DNA from: Roseibium sp. Sym1
GTDB lineage: Bacteria > Pseudomonadota > Alphaproteobacteria > Rhizobiales > Stappiaceae
DNA length: 64,000 bases
Assembly: GCF_027359675.1 (NCBI RefSeq)
Contig: NZ_CP114786.1
Coordinates: 5,740,501 to 5,804,500 of the forward strand
Reading direction: 5' to 3'
The translations under genes and the position numbers were made by a program. The notes under the pieces are model-generated. The model saw only the letters and a program-made list of their open reading frames with translations. It was not told the DNA's origin and did no database searches. Each line of letters opens with the position of its first letter. Within the stretch, counting starts at the first letter, position 1. Shown piece after piece: positions 62,670 through 64,000 of the stretch.

Positions 62670-62756
62670 ATCGATTGCCCTGGCGGGTGTTTGACGGGCT
62701 GCAGTCCGCGGCCCGCACACAATATTCGTCGCTGGACACAAAACGGAAAAACGTTC

Positions 62757-62784
62757 TTTGACCTCCCCTGTCCGTTCGGTCAAA
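62757..62784. promoter_or_regulatory. Inverted repeat in metY leader
   Basis: TTTGACC and GGTCAAA are separated by 14 bases, ending 31 bases before the metY start. It could be an operator or an mRNA hairpin near the ribosome site. It does not fit the SAM-II riboswitch consensus. Confidence 0.35.
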
Positions 62785-62815
62785 CTGGCCGCCATTCCAA
62801 CAGGGAGATCCATTT

Positions 62816-64000
62816 ATGAGCGAAAATATTCCGGGGTTTTCAACTCTTGCCATTCACGCCGGCGCGGCGCCTGATCCGGCGACAGGTGCGCGGGCGACGC
62901 CGATTTACCAGACGACATCCTTCGTTTTCGACGATGTTGACCACGCCGCCTCCCTGTTCGGTCTGCAGGCCTTCGGCAACATCTATACGCGCATCACCAA
63001 CCCGACGACCGCGGTTCTGGAAGAGCGCGTCGCCGCACTGGAAGGCGGCACCGCGGCCCTGGCCACCGCGTCCGGGCATTCCGCGCAGCTTCTGTGCTTT
63101 CATACAATGATGCAGCCGGGCGACAACATAGTCGCGGCGAACAAGCTCTACGGCGGGTCGATCAACCAGCTCAACCATTCCTTCAAGAGCTTCGGCTGGG
63201 GTGTGAAATGGGCGGATCCGGCCGATATCGGCAGCTTCGAAGCCGCGATTGACGACAAGACCCGCGCCATCTTCATCGAAAGCCTCGCCAACCCGGGCGG
63301 CATCATCGTCGATATCGAAGCCATTGCGGCCGTTGCCAAGGCCAAGGGCATTCCGCTTGTCGTCGACAACACAATGGCAACGCCCTACCTGTGCCGGCCG
63401 ATCGAGCACGGCGCCGATATCGTGCTGCATTCCCTGACCAAGTTCATGGGCGGCCACGGCAATTCCATGGGCGGCATCATTGTCGACGGCGGCAGCTTCG
63501 ACTGGTCGGCGAGCGGCAACTATCCGCTGCTCTCCCAGCCACGGCCGGAATATCAGGGCATCGTCCTGCACGAGACCTTCGGCAATTTCGCCTTTGCGAT
63601 CGCCTGCCGGGTCCTCGGCCTGCGCGATCTCGGCCCCGCGATCTCGCCCTTCAACGCCTTCATGATCCTGACCGGAATCGAAACGCTGCCGCTGCGCATG
63701 CAGCGCCATTCCGACAATGCCAAGAAGGTCGCCCTGCATCTGAGCGGTCATGACAAGGTCAAGTGGGTGTCCTATGCCGCCCTTCCCGACGATCCCCACC
63801 ATTCGCTGCAGCAGAAATACATGCCGAAGGGTGCCAGTGCGGTCTTCACCTTCGGTGTCGAAGGCGGTTATGACACGGGCGTGGGACTTGTCAGCAAGGT
63901 CGAACTGTTCTCGCACCTTGCCAATATCGGCGACACCCGCAGCCTCATCATCCATCCGGCTTCCACAACACACCGTCAGCTGTCCGACGAGCAGAAGACG
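62816..64000 (+). CDS. metY: O-acetylhomoserine sulfhydrylase, C-terminus beyond the window
   Basis: The frame is open from the ATG at 62816 (after CAGGGAG) to the right edge, 395 codons. The protein is a Cys/Met-metabolism PLP enzyme: [20 protein letters not shown] at the start, then [20 protein letters not shown], the aspartate in [11 protein letters not shown] and the PLP lysine in [11 protein letters not shown]. It makes homocysteine from O-acetylhomoserine and sulfide. About 30-35 further residues are expected downstream. Confidence 0.94.
   Translation, partial: MSENIPGFSTLAIHAGAAPDPATGARATPIYQTTSFVFDDVDHAASLFGLQAFGNIYTRITNPTTAVLEERVAALEGGTAALATASGHSAQLLCFHTMMQPGDNIVAANKLYGGSINQLNHSFKSFGWGVKWADPADIGSFEAAIDDKTRAIFIESLANPGGIIVDIEAIAAVAKAKGIPLVVDNTMATPYLCRPIEHGADIVLHSLTKFMGGHGNSMGGIIVDGGSFDWSASGNYPLLSQPRPEYQGIVLHETFGNFAFAIACRVLGLRDLGPAISPFNAFMILTGIETLPLRMQRHSDNAKKVALHLSGHDKVKWVSYAALPDDPHHSLQQKYMPKGASAVFTFGVEGGYDTGVGLVSKVELFSHLANIGDTRSLIIHPASTTHRQLSDEQKT

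Noticed and set aside
62670..62815. SAM-II riboswitch before metY
   Set aside because: I looked for the conserved pseudoknot segments and found no match; only a simple inverted repeat is present.
1..64000. CRISPR array
   Set aside because: No series of short regularly spaced direct repeats was seen on either strand.

Overview
The window is a high-GC chromosomal segment of an alphaproteobacterium. The gene set points to the Hyphomicrobiales and, by gene content and protein style, most likely to a marine Roseibium/Labrenzia-type member of the Stappiaceae. Signs are a class II DAHP synthase, an rpiA-DUF2059-gor block, GlxA- and GyrI-like AraC regulators, alphaproteobacterial palindromic repeats ending in GTCATCC/GGATGAC, and an aerobic cobalamin-dependent C1 cluster. 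The genus is an inference; no rRNA is present. There is one tRNA gene, tRNA-Val(CAC).

Layout. 0-13.9 kb is housekeeping: NAD synthetase, a lone receiver protein, class II DAHP synthase, a VIT1-type transporter, a gamma-glutamylcyclotransferase-like protein, a class V aminotransferase, two tandem CHASE4-like GGDEF proteins, then the rpiA-DUF2059-gor strand. 13.9-19 kb holds a soluble MCP-PilZ protein ending at a 268-bp MITE-like element, phosphoglycolate phosphatase, a DUF4139 protein and tRNA-Val. 19.5-22.5 kb is a secreted hexahaem cytochrome. 22.7-29.1 kb is a surface-glycan cluster: a TPR/glycosyltransferase-like protein facing a neuB-gmd-neuA-methyltransferase operon, in which NeuB carries an extra TIM-barrel-like domain. 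29.4-35 kb has ferredoxin-NADP reductase, a GlxA-type regulator, a TauE exporter, a lone solute-binding protein and a YcaQ-type glycosylase. 35-37.6 kb is a nicotinamide salvage operon (nadV and nadM-Nudix) behind a pair of 19-bp palindromic operators. 39.2-41.4 kb is kbl-tdh; this Tdh lacks the structural-zinc cysteines. 41.7-43.8 kb is a cassette of deformylase-like protein, class IV aminotransferase and Lrp regulator.

45-57.4 kb is the most interesting part. Formate-THF ligase (fhs) is followed, after a 4.3-kb insert, by a run of genes for a corrinoid protein, DUF1638, a virulence-factor-domain protein, a MetF-like reductase, a methyl-THF:corrinoid methyltransferase and an ASKHA/[2Fe-2S] corrinoid activase. 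Together these can carry methyl groups from a corrinoid protein to THF and oxidise them to formate. The substrate-specific methyltransferase is not in the window. The insert encodes two paralogous secreted proteins made of repeated peptidoglycan-binding-like modules, and it is flanked by two ~120-bp direct copies of the fhs 3' end plus its terminator, which marks it as an insertion or duplication scar.

57.4-64 kb holds a VWA/DUF1194 protein, an ECHDC3-like crotonase without the hydratase glutamates, a zinc-ribbon protein, DUF3052, an AraC/GyrI regulator, a CoA-binding protein, three tiny membrane proteins and the start of metY, which runs off the right edge.
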